Positions 1 through 8,171 of a stretch of 64,000 nt of DNA are shown here, one piece after another. The stretch spans positions 1 through 64,000 of the forward strand of contig NZ_JAKKFI010000050.1 of the NCBI RefSeq assembly GCF_022230955.1, read 5' to 3'. The stretch's first letter is position 1. Every line of letters begins with the position of its first letter. This DNA is from Micromonospora cabrerizensis. GTDB lineage: Bacteria > Actinomycetota > Actinomycetes > Mycobacteriales > Micromonosporaceae. A model generated the notes under the pieces. That model did not search any database. It was not told the DNA's origin and was given only the letters and a program-made list of their open reading frames with translations. The translations under genes were made by a program, and so were the position numbers.

Positions 1-1468
1 CGGCGGCCGGGCGGCCCGGGCCGGTGCGGGCGGCCAGTGCTGCCGCGGCGGGGGTCGGCGGGGCGGGGGGCGGCGCGTCCAGCCCGAGGGCTCGGGCCAC
101 GGTGTCGAACCGGCCGCCCAGCGCCAGGGTCGCCGAGGTGGCGACGACGGTGCGTTCGTCGTACAGGTGGGTGGCGAGGGTGCCGGCCACCGACAGTGGC
201 GCGACCACCAGTGCCCGGCGGGTGCCGCTGTCGTTCTTCTCCACCCAGGCCACGTCGTGGTCGCCCTCCTCCAGCAGCCGCTGCGCGGTGGTGGAGAGCT
301 CGTCCAGTGCGGCCTTGGCCTGCTGCTTGCGGACCGGGTCGGGGTCGTCGGACTTGACGTCGCCGATCGCGTCCAGGGCGGAGCGGGTCGCCGCGTCGAG
401 CAGCGTGCACGCCTCCCGAAGAGGCGTCGGCAGCCCGGCGGTGAGCCGCCCGGCCGGCGCCTCGGCCAGCCCGACCGCCAGGGCGTCACCGGCGGCGGTG
501 AGGGCGTCGGCGGTCTCCGGCCGCAGCAGGGTACGGGCCCGTCGGGTGGTGCGGTCGATCAGCTCGGGCACCAGCTCCGCCTGGGCCGCGGAGGAGACCC
601 GGTCGGCCAGCTCGTGCGCCTCGTCGACGATGAGCAGTTTGTGCGGCGGCACGATGTGCCGGTCGGCGAGCATGTCGACCGCGAGCAGACTGTGGTTGGT
701 CACCACGATGTCGGCCTCGCGGGCACGGGCTCGGGACGCCTCGGCGAAGCACTCCTGGCCGAACGGGCAGCGGGTCGCGCCGACGCACTCACGGGCCGGC
801 ATGGACACCAGTCGCCAGGCCTGGTCGTCGACGCCTGGGTCCAGTTCGTCGCGGTCGCCGGTGGCGGTCTTCTCGGCCCAGCCGCGGAGCCGCTCGATCT
901 GCTTGCCCAGCCGGCCCGCCTCGCCGAGCCACTTCGTCCCGCCGCCGGGGCGGGCCGCCGGGGCGTCGAAGAGAGTGTCCTCCGGCTCCTCCTCGGTGGA
1001 GTTGTCCAGTCGGGCGAGGCAGAGGTAGTGGTGGCGACCCTTGAGCACCGCGAAGGTGGGCCGGCGCCCCAGCACCGGCTCGACCGCGTCGGCGAGCCGG
1101 GGCAGGTCGTGGTCGACCAGCTGGGACTGCAACGCCAGGGTGGCGGTGGAGACCACCACCGGGCCGTCCACGGTGAGCGCCGGCGCGAGGTAGGCCAGCG
1201 ACTTGCCGGTGCCGGTGCCGGCCTGCACGAGCAGATGCTCGCCGCCGGCAACGCACTCCTCGATTGCCGTGGTCATCTGTAGCTGGCCGGGTCGTTCCGC
1301 GCCGCCGGGCACCGCGCCGACCGCCGCCGCCAACAGCTCGGTGCCACTGGGCCGGGCACCGCGCCGACGGCCCTTGGCGCGGGCCGACGGGGTGGCGGAA
1401 CCGGTGGCGGTGCGGGGCGGAGTCACCGTGCGACGGTACCCGTCGCCGCCGACACCGGCTGCGCCCAT
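1..1468 (-). CDS. dinG: ATP-dependent DNA helicase, DinG/XPD type (5' part only)
   Basis: Superfamily 2 helicase of the DinG family, which unwinds DNA 5'-3' in repair and at replication-transcription conflicts. The frame runs off the left edge, so about 489 codons are present and the distal half of helicase domain 2 is missing. Seen in the translation: Walker A GTGTGKS near residue 84, a DEAH box (IVDEAHELAD) near residue 281, and between them four cysteines (one in HYLCLARL, three in CVGATRCPFGQEC) spaced as in the Fe-S cluster of DinG/XPD helicases. The ATG at 1468 gives a normal N-terminus; no clear ribosome binding site precedes it, so the start is less certain than the family. It is divergent from the DUF402 gene. 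Confidence 0.9.
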   Translation of the reverse strand, partial: MGAAGVGGDGYRRTVTPPRTATGSATPSARAKGRRRGARPSGTELLAAAVGAVPGGAERPGQLQMTTAIEECVAGGEHLLVQAGTGTGKSLAYLAPALTVDGPVVVSTATLALQSQLVDHDLPRLADAVEPVLGRRPTFAVLKGRHHYLCLARLDNSTEEEPEDTLFDAPAARPGGGTKWLGEAGRLGKQIERLRGWAEKTATGDRDELDPGVDDQAWRLVSMPARECVGATRCPFGQECFAEASRARAREADIVVTNHSLLAVDMLADRHIVPPHKLLIVDEAHELADRVSSAAQAELVPELIDRTTRRARTLLRPETADALTAAGDALAVGLAEAPAGRLTAGLPTPLREACTLLDAATRSALDAIGDVKSDDPDPVRKQQAKAALDELSTTAQRLLEEGDHDVAWVEKNDSGTRRALVVAPLSVAGTLATHLYDERTVVATSATLALGGRFDTVARALGLDAPPPAPPTPAAAALAARTGPGRPAA

Positions 1469-1557
1469 CCGCCGCGTGGCGAGGTGCGGGCACGGCCGGT
1501 CGGTCCGGCCGGTGTCGTCCGGTTACCGCCGCGCTACGACGCGTGGGCAGTATCGGT

Positions 1558-1563
1558 TAGGGT
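1558..1563 (+). promoter_or_regulatory. -10 hexamer of a leaderless promoter
   Basis: TAGGGT ends 7 nt before the ATG at 1571. A purine-start transcript would therefore begin at or next to the start codon, and no ribosome binding site is seen. The same layout recurs before many genes in the window. Confidence 0.6.
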
Positions 1564-1570
1564 GCGAATC

Positions 1571-2077
1571 ATGCCGAGCGACATGGTCCGAGTGATCTAC
1601 CGCAAGTACGACGGCAGCGCCCACCGCGACTACCCGGCCCGTCGGCTCACCGAGGACGACCTCGGCATCTGGCTCGGCGTGCCCGAGGGCACCGCGTCGG
1701 TCTACCACGGCCGGCCATCGGTGGAGAAGATCCCGTTCGTGCTGCTGGTGCCACATCGCGCCTGGTGGACGGCCATGTTCAACCCGCCGCCCCGCACCAG
1801 CGAGGTCTACTGCGACATCGCCACCCCGGCCCGCTGGGAGTCCGACGACGTCGTGCACATCGTCGACCTGGACCTGGACGTCGTCCGGCGGCGGGCCACC
1901 GGCCTGGTGGAGCTGCTCGACGAGGACGAGTTCGCCGAGCACCGGGCCCGGTTCGGTTACCCGGACGACGTGGTGGCCGAGGCCGAAGCCGCGGCCCAGC
2001 GGCTGTTCGGGGCCCTCGGCGACGGCACCGAGCCGTTCGCCACCGCGTACCGCAAGTGGTTGGCCCTGGTGGTCTGA
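1571..2077 (+). CDS. DUF402 family protein (nucleotide phosphatase-like)
   Basis: 168 residues. The sequence has the DUF402 signature: an N-terminal YRKYDGS segment, a central YCDIATPARW strand pair, the acidic DLDLDV metal-binding run and the DEDEF motif about 15 residues later. Characterised DUF402 members are metal-dependent nucleoside di/triphosphate phosphatases or FomD-like hydrolases; the substrate here cannot be told. The frame is open further upstream, but the ATG at 1571 follows a TAGGGT hexamer at leaderless spacing and begins where homology would. It stands alone, divergent from dinG and convergent with the sigma factor gene. Confidence 0.75.
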   Translation: MPSDMVRVIYRKYDGSAHRDYPARRLTEDDLGIWLGVPEGTASVYHGRPSVEKIPFVLLVPHRAWWTAMFNPPPRTSEVYCDIATPARWESDDVVHIVDLDLDVVRRRATGLVELLDEDEFAEHRARFGYPDDVVAEAEAAAQRLFGALGDGTEPFATAYRKWLALVV

Positions 2078-2101
2078 GGCCGCACGCCCGGTCGGGCCGG
2101 C

Positions 2102-3064
2102 TCACCAGCGCGGTGGCCAGGTGTCGTCGTCGCCCAACGGCGCCAGGTCGGTCAGCTTCTCGGGGTTGAGCTGGTTGTAGATGGCGGTGATCTGCCCCTG
2201 GTCCACGGCGAACGCGGTGACCAGGCGGATCGGCCGCCCGTCGCTGTGCACCGTCTCCATCTGGAGGCCGAGCACTCCGTCGACCAGCACCGGCCGGGAC
2301 CGCACGCGGTTGGCGTAGCGGCCGGCACGGCCGAACAGGCCGAGCGTGAAGCGAGCCACCGCCGCCGCGCCGAGCACCGGCTGCCGGGCCGCGGGGAAGT
2401 GCCCGCCGGAGTCGCCGACGAAGACCACGTCCGGCGCGAGCACGCGGAGCAGTTGGTCCAGCTCGCCGGACTCGGTGGCGGCGACGAACGCTTCGAGCAC
2501 CCGGCGCTGCTCGGCCAGGTCGGCGGTGTGCCGGGGGACGTCCGACGAGGTGATCGCCCGCCGTGCGCGGGAGGCGAGCTGTCGGGCGGCCACCTCGGTG
2601 GTGCCGAGCGTGTCGGCGACCCGGGCGAACGGCACCGCGAAGACGTCGTGCAGCACGAGGGCGACCCGTTGCTCCGGTGCGAGCCGTTCCAGCACCACCA
2701 GTAACGCCGCACCGACCTGGTCGGTGCGGACGGCCCGCTCGGCCGGGTCCGCCGCGTACGCGTCCGAGGACGGGCCGCCCAACGGGCTCACCACCGGTTC
2801 CGGCAGCCACTGCCCGGGGTACGCCTCCCGACGGACCCGGGCCGAGCGGAGGACGTCCAGGCAGATCCGGGCGCAGGTGGTGGTCAGCCAGGCGGACAGT
2901 TCACGGATCTCGGCGCGGGCCGTCGGGTCGGCGAGCGCCCCGGCGTAACGCAGCCAGGTCTCCTGCACCGCGTCCTCCGCCTCGCTGCGGCTGCCCAGCA
3001 TCCGGTGGGCCACCACGAGCAGGCGGCCCCGTTCGGCCTCGAACTCCGTTGCCAGGTCCCGCAC
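2102..3064 (-). CDS. ECF sigma factor, ECF41 group, with C-terminal SnoaL-like domain
   Basis: 320 residues. Residues 1-70 are sigma region 2 (FEAERGRLLVVAHRMLGS, DAVQETWLRY), residues about 110-180 are region 4, and the last 120 residues form a SnoaL/NTF2-like domain. Two marks point to ECF41: a WLPEP motif between the sigma domains (YPGQWLPEP) and an NPEKL motif near the C-terminus, matching the NPDKL element that contacts the core sigma domains. In this group the attached domain replaces an anti-sigma factor. The GTG at 3064 is chosen because GGGAGG lies about 10 nt upstream. ECF41 genes usually adjoin a carboxymuconolactone decarboxylase or oxidoreductase gene; here the neighbour is the divergent ppk2. 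Confidence 0.88.
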   Translation of the reverse strand: MRDLATEFEAERGRLLVVAHRMLGSRSEAEDAVQETWLRYAGALADPTARAEIRELSAWLTTTCARICLDVLRSARVRREAYPGQWLPEPVVSPLGGPSSDAYAADPAERAVRTDQVGAALLVVLERLAPEQRVALVLHDVFAVPFARVADTLGTTEVAARQLASRARRAITSSDVPRHTADLAEQRRVLEAFVAATESGELDQLLRVLAPDVVFVGDSGGHFPAARQPVLGAAAVARFTLGLFGRAGRYANRVRSRPVLVDGVLGLQMETVHSDGRPIRLVTAFAVDQGQITAIYNQLNPEKLTDLAPLGDDDTWPPRW

Positions 3065-3199
3065 GACCCACCACCCTCCCCGGTCAGCACCGTCCTGGCT
3101 CACATCCTCCCGTCGACTGCGCGCGCTGGCAGCCCCGGTCGCCACCCGAGAGGTGGCCCTCGGCGGGCGGATGGCCTGCGGGTGGGCGATGATCCGTGG

Positions 3200-4141
3200 A
3201 TGAGCGCACCCCAGCAAGGGCAGATCGTGGCACCGGTCGGCGGCTCCGTGCGGGAGTTGCTGCGGGTTGCCGCGCCGGTGGACCTCGGCGCGATCGACCC
3301 CCGTTCCACGCCCGGCCTGCCGGCGACGGTCGGTCGCGGTGAGCGTCGTAAGGCCTGGGCGCGAGAGCAGGTGGAGCTGGTCGGCGGTGAGCTGGGCCGG
3401 CAGCAGGAGATGCTCTTCGCGATGGCCAAGACCGGGTCGGAGCGGCCCGCGCACCGGGTGTTGATGGTGCTCCAGGCGATGGACTGCGGTGGCAAGGACG
3501 GCACGATCAAGCGGGTGGCCGGTGCGATGAACCCGCTGGGTCTGCACATCCGCTCGTTCGGGCCGCCGACCCGGCAGGAGTTGCGGCACGACTTCCTCTG
3601 GCGGATCCGGCGGGAGCTGCCGCCGCCGGGGTACGTGGGGATGTTCAACCGCTCGCACTACGAGGACGTGCTGATCGCCCGGGTCGGCGCGTTGGTGCCG
3701 GAGGCGACCTGGCGGGCCCGCTACGACGCGATCAACTCGTTCGAACGGGAGCTGGTCGAGGGGGGAATGACCGTGCTCAAGGTGATGCTGCACATCTCGT
3801 ACGAGGAGCAGGGCAACCGTCTGCTGGAACGCCTCACCGACCCGCGCAAGCACTGGAAGTACAACCCCTCCGACATCGACTCCCGGGGGCACTGGGACGA
3901 CTACCAGGCCGCGTACGCCGAGGCCCTGAGCCGGTGCGCGACGGACGTCGCGCCCTGGTACGTGGTGCCGGCGGACCGCAAGTGGTACCGGGACTGGGCG
4001 GTGGCCCACCTGCTGCGTGAGACGTTCGACACCCTTGATCTGGGGTATCCGGCTGCCGATTTCGACGTGGACAAGGAGCGGGAACGGTTGCTTGCTGGGG
4101 GACCGGGTGCGGGTGGGACGGCCGAGATGAACAGCAGGTGA
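3200..4141 (+). CDS. ppk2: Polyphosphate kinase 2 family protein
   Basis: 313 residues, cytoplasmic, using polyphosphate to phosphorylate nucleotides. The P-loop is MDCGGKDGTIKRV (near residue 95), followed by SFGPPTRQE and the lid segment with MFNRSHYEDV, all typical of PPK2. The C-terminal half keeps WKYNPSDIDSR and WYVVPADRKWYRDW. A short Gly-rich tail follows the family core. The ATG at 3200 opens the homologous region; the frame is open upstream but unlikely to be used. The last codons lie inside a PHO-box-like array (4122-4154) in front of the DUF47-pit operon, so polyphosphate use and phosphate uptake genes are physically joined. The nucleotide preference (AMP, ADP or GDP) cannot be read from the sequence. 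Confidence 0.9.
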   Translation: MSAPQQGQIVAPVGGSVRELLRVAAPVDLGAIDPRSTPGLPATVGRGERRKAWAREQVELVGGELGRQQEMLFAMAKTGSERPAHRVLMVLQAMDCGGKDGTIKRVAGAMNPLGLHIRSFGPPTRQELRHDFLWRIRRELPPPGYVGMFNRSHYEDVLIARVGALVPEATWRARYDAINSFERELVEGGMTVLKVMLHISYEEQGNRLLERLTDPRKHWKYNPSDIDSRGHWDDYQAAYAEALSRCATDVAPWYVVPADRKWYRDWAVAHLLRETFDTLDLGYPAADFDVDKERERLLAGGPGAGGTAEMNSR

Positions 4142-4154
4142 ACGAGCGGTGAAT
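4122..4154 (-). promoter_or_regulatory. Candidate PHO box (three 11-bp units)
   Basis: Read on the minus strand this is ATTCACCGCTC, GTTCACCTGCT, GTTCATCTCGG: three adjacent 11-bp units of the PhoP direct-repeat type known from Streptomyces. The array overlaps the last codons and stop of ppk2 and lies upstream of the DUF47-pit operon, about 50 bp before a TAGCAT hexamer at 4203-4208 that could be its -10. The units point away from the operon. Confidence 0.6.
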
Positions 4155-4269
4155 GACGCCTGGCCAGGGGTGGGCCGGCGAATTCGCGGTTCTGACGTTT
4201 CCTAGCATTCACCGAGCGGACGTTCTCTGGGCGCCGCCACCCTTCCACCGACGCGACGAGGTCTGTGCT

Positions 4270-4896
4270 GTGAAGTTTTCCTTCCGCCCCACCGAGGGCG
4301 CCTTCTACGAGCTCTTCACCAGGGCCGCGCAGAACCTGGTCCGGGGCACCGCGCTGCTCAACGAGCTGGCCCTGCCCGGTGTCGACGTGCAGTCCGTGAG
4401 CGAGCGGCTGACCGAGGTCGAGCACGACAGCGACCAGATCACCCACGACCTGTACAAGAAGATCAACTCGACCTTCATCACGCCGTTCGACCGGGAGGAC
4501 ATCTACCGGCTCGGCTCCCTGCTCGACGACGTGATGGACCACCTCGAGGCCGTCGGTGACCTGCTCTACCTGTACGGGCTGACCGAGCTGCCGGCGCTTC
4601 CCCGTGAGCTGCACGAGATGGTGAACGTGCTCGACCAGCAGGCCAAGCTGACCGCCGACGCGATGCCCCGGCTGAAGTCGATGAAGGATCTCGAGGACTA
4701 CTGGATCGAGTGCAACCGGCTGGAGAACGAGGGCGACCGGATCAACCGGCAGCTGCTCGTCCGTCTCTTCTCCGGCGAGTACGACGCCTTGACGGTGCTG
4801 AAGATGAAGGAGGTCGCCGACGAGCTGGAGGCCGCCTGCGACGCCTTCGAGCACGTGGCGAACACCGTCGAGACCATCGCCGTCAAGGAGTCCTGA
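4270..4896 (+). CDS. DUF47 (PhoU-like) phosphate transport accessory protein
   Basis: 208 residues, all-helical, of the DUF47/PhoU-like family that accompanies low-affinity Pit transporters and is thought to modulate them. Seen: the N-terminal FYELFTRAAQNL segment, the EHDSDQITHDLYKKINSTF helix with its acidic metal-binding residues, and the repeat ENEGDRINRQLL further on. GTG at 4270 is the start, with GAGG about 8 nt upstream. It precedes pit by 4 nt, so the two are certainly co-transcribed. A PHO-box-like array lies about 120 nt upstream. Confidence 0.9.
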   Translation: MKFSFRPTEGAFYELFTRAAQNLVRGTALLNELALPGVDVQSVSERLTEVEHDSDQITHDLYKKINSTFITPFDREDIYRLGSLLDDVMDHLEAVGDLLYLYGLTELPALPRELHEMVNVLDQQAKLTADAMPRLKSMKDLEDYWIECNRLENEGDRINRQLLVRLFSGEYDALTVLKMKEVADELEAACDAFEHVANTVETIAVKES

Positions 4897-4900
4897 GCCG

Positions 4901-5908
4901 GTGTCCCCTGAACTCATCGCCGTGCTGGCGGTGATCGCGGTGGCCCTGGCGTTCGACTACACCAACGGCTTCCACGACGCTGCCAACGCGATCGCCACAA
5001 GCGTCTCCACCCGGGCGCTGACACCCCGGATCGCCCTCGGGCTCGCCGCGGTCGGCAACTTCGTCGGCGCCCACTTCGGCGCCGGGGTCGCCAAGACCGT
5101 CGGCGACAACCTGGTCACCCTCCCCACCGGGGTGAGCAGCCTCGGGGTGGTCTTCGCGGGGGTGCTCGGCGCGATCGCCTGGAACCTCATCACCTGGTAC
5201 TTCGGTCTGCCGTCGTCGTCCTCGCACGCGCTCTTCGGCGGTCTGGTCGGCGCGACCCTGCTGTCCACCGGCGGCATCGTGCAGTGGGTCAACATCGGCG
5301 AGAAGGTGCTGCTGCCGATGGTGCTGTCGCCGATCGTCGGCCTCACCCTCGGGTACCTGCTGATGCTGGCCATTCTCTGGCTGTTCCGGAAGGGGCAGCC
5401 GGGCAAGCTCAACCGGGGCTTCCGCTGGGCGCAGACCGCCTCGGCCGCCGCCATGTCGGTCGGCCACGGCATGCAGGACGCCGCCAAGACCATGGGCATC
5501 GTGGTCCTGGCGCTCTACACCGGCGGTTTCCAGGAGAGCAAGACGCACATCCCGGGGTGGGTGTTCTGGACCTCGGCGACGATGCTGGCTCTCGGCACGT
5601 ACGCCGGTGGCTGGCGGATCATCCGGACCCTCGGTCGCAAGATCATCGACCTGGGGCCGCCGGAGGGCTTCGCCGCCGAGACGGTCGCCAGCGCGGTGCT
5701 CTACTTCAACGCCCTGGTGCTGAAGGCCCCGATCTCCACCACCCACACGATCACCTCGGCGATCATGGGCGTCGGCGCGACCAAGCGACTCTCCGCGGTC
5801 CGCTGGAACGTCGCCGGCAACATCGTGCTCGCCTGGATCATCACGTTCCCGGCCGCAGCGCTGATCGCCTGCGTCACGTACCTGCTGGTCCGGCCGCTCT
5901 TCGGCTGA
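4901..5908 (+). CDS. pit: Inorganic phosphate transporter, PiT family
   Basis: 335 residues with about ten hydrophobic segments; imports phosphate (metal-phosphate symport) across the cytoplasmic membrane at low affinity. The PiT duplicated signature is clear: FDYTNGFHDAANAIATS near residue 20 and APISTTHTITSAIMGVG near residue 275. GTG at 4901 follows the stop of the DUF47 gene by 4 nt, with AAGGAG at 4885-4890 inside the end of that gene. A strong symmetrical terminator follows. Confidence 0.93.
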   Translation: MSPELIAVLAVIAVALAFDYTNGFHDAANAIATSVSTRALTPRIALGLAAVGNFVGAHFGAGVAKTVGDNLVTLPTGVSSLGVVFAGVLGAIAWNLITWYFGLPSSSSHALFGGLVGATLLSTGGIVQWVNIGEKVLLPMVLSPIVGLTLGYLLMLAILWLFRKGQPGKLNRGFRWAQTASAAAMSVGHGMQDAAKTMGIVVLALYTGGFQESKTHIPGWVFWTSATMLALGTYAGGWRIIRTLGRKIIDLGPPEGFAAETVASAVLYFNALVLKAPISTTHTITSAIMGVGATKRLSAVRWNVAGNIVLAWIITFPAAALIACVTYLLVRPLFG

Positions 5909-5917
5909 GTCTTTCCC

Positions 5918-5962
5918 AGAAGGGCCCCCGGTCACGGTCTCACCGTGACCGGGGGCCCTTCT
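5918..5962. terminator. Bidirectional intrinsic terminator
   Basis: Perfect 21-bp inverted repeat (5918-5938 with 5942-5962) around a 3-nt loop, core AAGGGCCCCCGGTCACG. It lies between the convergent pit and oxidoreductase genes. The same arm core is used at 59032-59077. Confidence 0.85.
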
Positions 5963-5967
5963 GCCGT

Positions 5968-6936
5968 TCAGACGTAACGCACGCCGATCTGCTCGCGGAC
6001 CGTGTCCAGCAGCGCCATCACCTCAAGGGTCGTGGAGTGCGGCACCACCGGGCTCTCGGTCAGGCCCGCGGCCAGGCAGCGCTGCACCTCGATCGCCTCG
6101 TACTGGTAGCCGTTGCCAGCCCCGTCGGCGACGATCGTCTCCGGCTCGGCGCCAGCCCGGTGCAGGGTCACGGAAGCCGGCCGGAAGAACGGCTCCGGCA
6201 GGTCGATCCGACCCGTGGTGCCGGTGATCGAGGCGGTCTGCCCGCTCAACCCGACCATGCCGCAGCTCAGGGTTGCCAGGGCTCCGCTGTCGTAGCCGAA
6301 CAACATGCCGGTGTTCTCGTCCGTCCCCTCCGGGCCGAGCTGCGCCCAGGACCGGATGTGCTCCGGCACGCCGAGCAGCAGGTGAGCCAGACTGATCGGG
6401 TAGATCCCCAGGTCGAGCAGGGCGCCGCCGCCCAGCGCCGCGTTGCGCATCCGGTGCTCCGGCGGGAACGGCCCGGCCACCCCGAAGTCGGCCCGGACGC
6501 CGGTCACCGTGCCGATCGCCCCCTCCGCGATCAGCTCGACCACCCGCAGGATCAGCGGATTCAGCCGCATCCACATGGCCTCCATCAGGAAGACCCCGGA
6601 GGCGCGGGCGGTATCCACCAGCTCGGTGCTGGTGGCCAGGTCGAGGGTGAACGGCTTCTCCAACAGCACCGCGCGACCGGCGGTCAGGCAGGTCATCGCC
6701 GCCTCGTGGTGCGCGGAGTGCGGCGTCGCCACGTAGATCGCGTCCACCTCCGGGTCGGCGGCCAGCTCCACCCAGGAGCCGTAGGCGCGCTTCGCCCCGA
6801 ACGTGTCGGCGAAGCGCTGCGCGCTCTGGGCGGCACGGGAGCCGACCGCGACCAGCTCGGCGTCCGGCACCAGCCGGAGATCTTCGGCGAAACGGCTGGC
6901 GATGTGGCCGGTGGCCAGGATGCCCCAACGAGTCAT
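5968..6936 (-). CDS. Gfo/Idh/MocA family NAD(P)-dependent oxidoreductase
   Basis: 322 residues. The N-terminal Rossmann fold has GILATGHIASRFAEDL in place of the usual GxGxxG, then ATPHSAHHEAA and the EKP motif (LLEKPFTLD, near residue 95) with the lysine typical of the family. The C-terminal half is the alpha/beta substrate domain (GGGALLDLGIYPIS). It resembles dihydrodiol or 1,5-anhydro-sugar dehydrogenase-type members, but the substrate is unknown. A TAGCGT hexamer at 6943-6948 (minus strand) sits 6 nt before the ATG, so the gene is probably leaderless. Confidence 0.85.
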   Translation of the reverse strand: MTRWGILATGHIASRFAEDLRLVPDAELVAVGSRAAQSAQRFADTFGAKRAYGSWVELAADPEVDAIYVATPHSAHHEAAMTCLTAGRAVLLEKPFTLDLATSTELVDTARASGVFLMEAMWMRLNPLILRVVELIAEGAIGTVTGVRADFGVAGPFPPEHRMRNAALGGGALLDLGIYPISLAHLLLGVPEHIRSWAQLGPEGTDENTGMLFGYDSGALATLSCGMVGLSGQTASITGTTGRIDLPEPFFRPASVTLHRAGAEPETIVADGAGNGYQYEAIEVQRCLAAGLTESPVVPHSTTLEVMALLDTVREQIGVRYV

Positions 6937-7026
6937 GCCGGCACGCTAGCCCAGCCAGCTGAACCCCCCGCTGCCTGGCCGCCGCCCGGCTCATCCGTCG
7001 GGACCTCGGTGCGCTCCGCGCCCCAC

Positions 7027-7109
7027 GCGCCAGGCGGCGCCGGTTGGTTTTCGCGCGCCGCGCGCCTGGCGGCGCCGGTTGGTTTTCGCGCGCCGCGCGC
7101 CAGGCGGCC
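7027..7109. repeat. 35-bp direct tandem repeat, about 2.4 copies
   Basis: Two full units and a partial third start at 7027, 7062 and 7097. Each opens with GCGCC(A/T)GGCGG and contains GGTTGGTTTTCGCGCGCC. The array lies between the divergent oxidoreductase and Nudix genes and ends about 17 bp before the Nudix -10 hexamer. Confidence 0.8.
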
Positions 7110-7137
7110 CGGCTGGCGGGGGAACTAGGCTCGCGGC

Positions 7138-7971
7138 ATGACGATCGACAGCGACGGTTTCGCCGCCCCGGCCGCCCTGGTCGAGCACGCCCGCCGGTTC
7201 CAGGCCGAGGGTGGCACCCCGGCGACGCCGCGGGTCGCGGCCACCGTGCTGCTGCTGCGTCCGACCGACGCCGACTTCGAGGTGTACGTCATCCGCCGGG
7301 TCGCCGCCATGACCTTCGGCGGGATGTACGCCTTCCCCGGCGGCGGAGTGGACCGTTCCGACTCCGAGGCACACCTGGACTGGGCGGGGCCGGCACCCAC
7401 CGAGTGGGCCGGGCGGCTCGGGGTCACCCCGGACGCCGCCCAGGCGGTGGTCTGCGCCGCCGCCAGGGAGGTCTTCGAGGAGGCGGGTGTGCTGCTGGCC
7501 GGTCCGAACCCGGAGACCGTGGTGGGCGACGTCAGCAGCGACGACTGGGAGGCGGCCCGACAGGACCTGGAGGGCCGCCGGCTCGGCTTCGCGGCGCTGC
7601 TCGCCGACCGTCAGCTCACCCTTCGGTCGGACCTGCTGCTGCCCTGGAGCCGGTGGATCACGCCGGAGTTCGAGCCGCGCCGCTTCGACACGTACTTCTT
7701 CGTGGCTCTGCTGCCGGCGGGACAGCGGACCCGCGACGTCTCCGGCGAGGCCGACCACACCCTGTGGATCCGCCCGGCGGACGCGCTGGCCCGGGCCCAG
7801 GCCGGCGAGCTGACGATGCTGCCACCGACCCTGGTGACGCTGGCGCAGGTGGCGGCGGCCGGCGACCTGGCCGGGGTGGCGCGAGCGGCGGCCGAACGGG
7901 ACGCGGCCACCCCGGTCACCCCGCGCCTGGACCTGCCGCCCGACGGCGAACCCCGCTTCGTCCTGAGCTGA
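7138..7971 (+). CDS. Nudix hydrolase with split Nudix box (NUDT19-like)
   Basis: 277 residues. The Nudix motif is present in two parts: FPGGGVDRSD near residue 62, then about 40 inserted residues, then AAREVFEEAGVLL near residue 110 with the catalytic REVFEEAG. Such an insertion inside the box is known from the NUDT19/RP2 group, which hydrolyses CoA and acyl-CoA derivatives, so a CoA-type substrate is a reasonable inference. The middle (LLPWSRWITPEFEPRRFDT) also matches that group. TAGGCT at 7126-7131 followed by 6 nt and the ATG indicates a leaderless transcript. Confidence 0.82.
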   Translation: MTIDSDGFAAPAALVEHARRFQAEGGTPATPRVAATVLLLRPTDADFEVYVIRRVAAMTFGGMYAFPGGGVDRSDSEAHLDWAGPAPTEWAGRLGVTPDAAQAVVCAAAREVFEEAGVLLAGPNPETVVGDVSSDDWEAARQDLEGRRLGFAALLADRQLTLRSDLLLPWSRWITPEFEPRRFDTYFFVALLPAGQRTRDVSGEADHTLWIRPADALARAQAGELTMLPPTLVTLAQVAAAGDLAGVARAAAERDAATPVTPRLDLPPDGEPRFVLS

Positions 7972-8014
7972 CCCCGATCCTGGCAGGCGCTGGCGCGCGG
8001 CCACCGACGCTCAA

Positions 8015-8090
8015 CATCACGCTGGAACCATGATGTAGTGGCCTCTCCGCGCGGGGAGGCCACTACATCCTTGATCGAGCGCGATCTTGG
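8015..8090. repeat. Dispersed palindromic element (copy 1), terminator-like
   Basis: Core hairpin 8032-8048 with 8053-8069: 17 paired positions (one G-T) around a GCGC loop, arms beginning GATGTAGTGGCCTC. Flanks resemble the element at 53631-53711 (left CACGCTGGAACCATG, right CTTGATCGAGCGCGATCTTGG in part). It sits between the convergent Nudix and pstB genes and can act as a terminator. Confidence 0.65.
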
Positions 8091-8118
8091 CGCAGGCGCG
8101 AACGGCTCCGGGAACGCG

Positions 8119-8151
8119 GAAGGGCGCCGGTCAGGTCGACCGACGCCCTTC
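8119..8151 (-). terminator. Probable terminator of the pst operon
   Basis: Inverted repeat GAAGGGCGCCGGTC / GACCGACGCCCTTC with one mismatch and a 5-nt loop, 20 nt past the pstB stop codon. Confidence 0.65.
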
Positions 8152-8171
8152 GCGGACCGGAGATCAGCGGC

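Noticed and set aside
3065..4009. Minus-strand open frame running through ppk2 into the sigma factor
   Set aside because: It is antisense to the strongly conserved ppk2, lacks any domain, and exists because stop codons are rare in GC-rich DNA. The sigma factor starts at 3064 with its own ribosome binding site.
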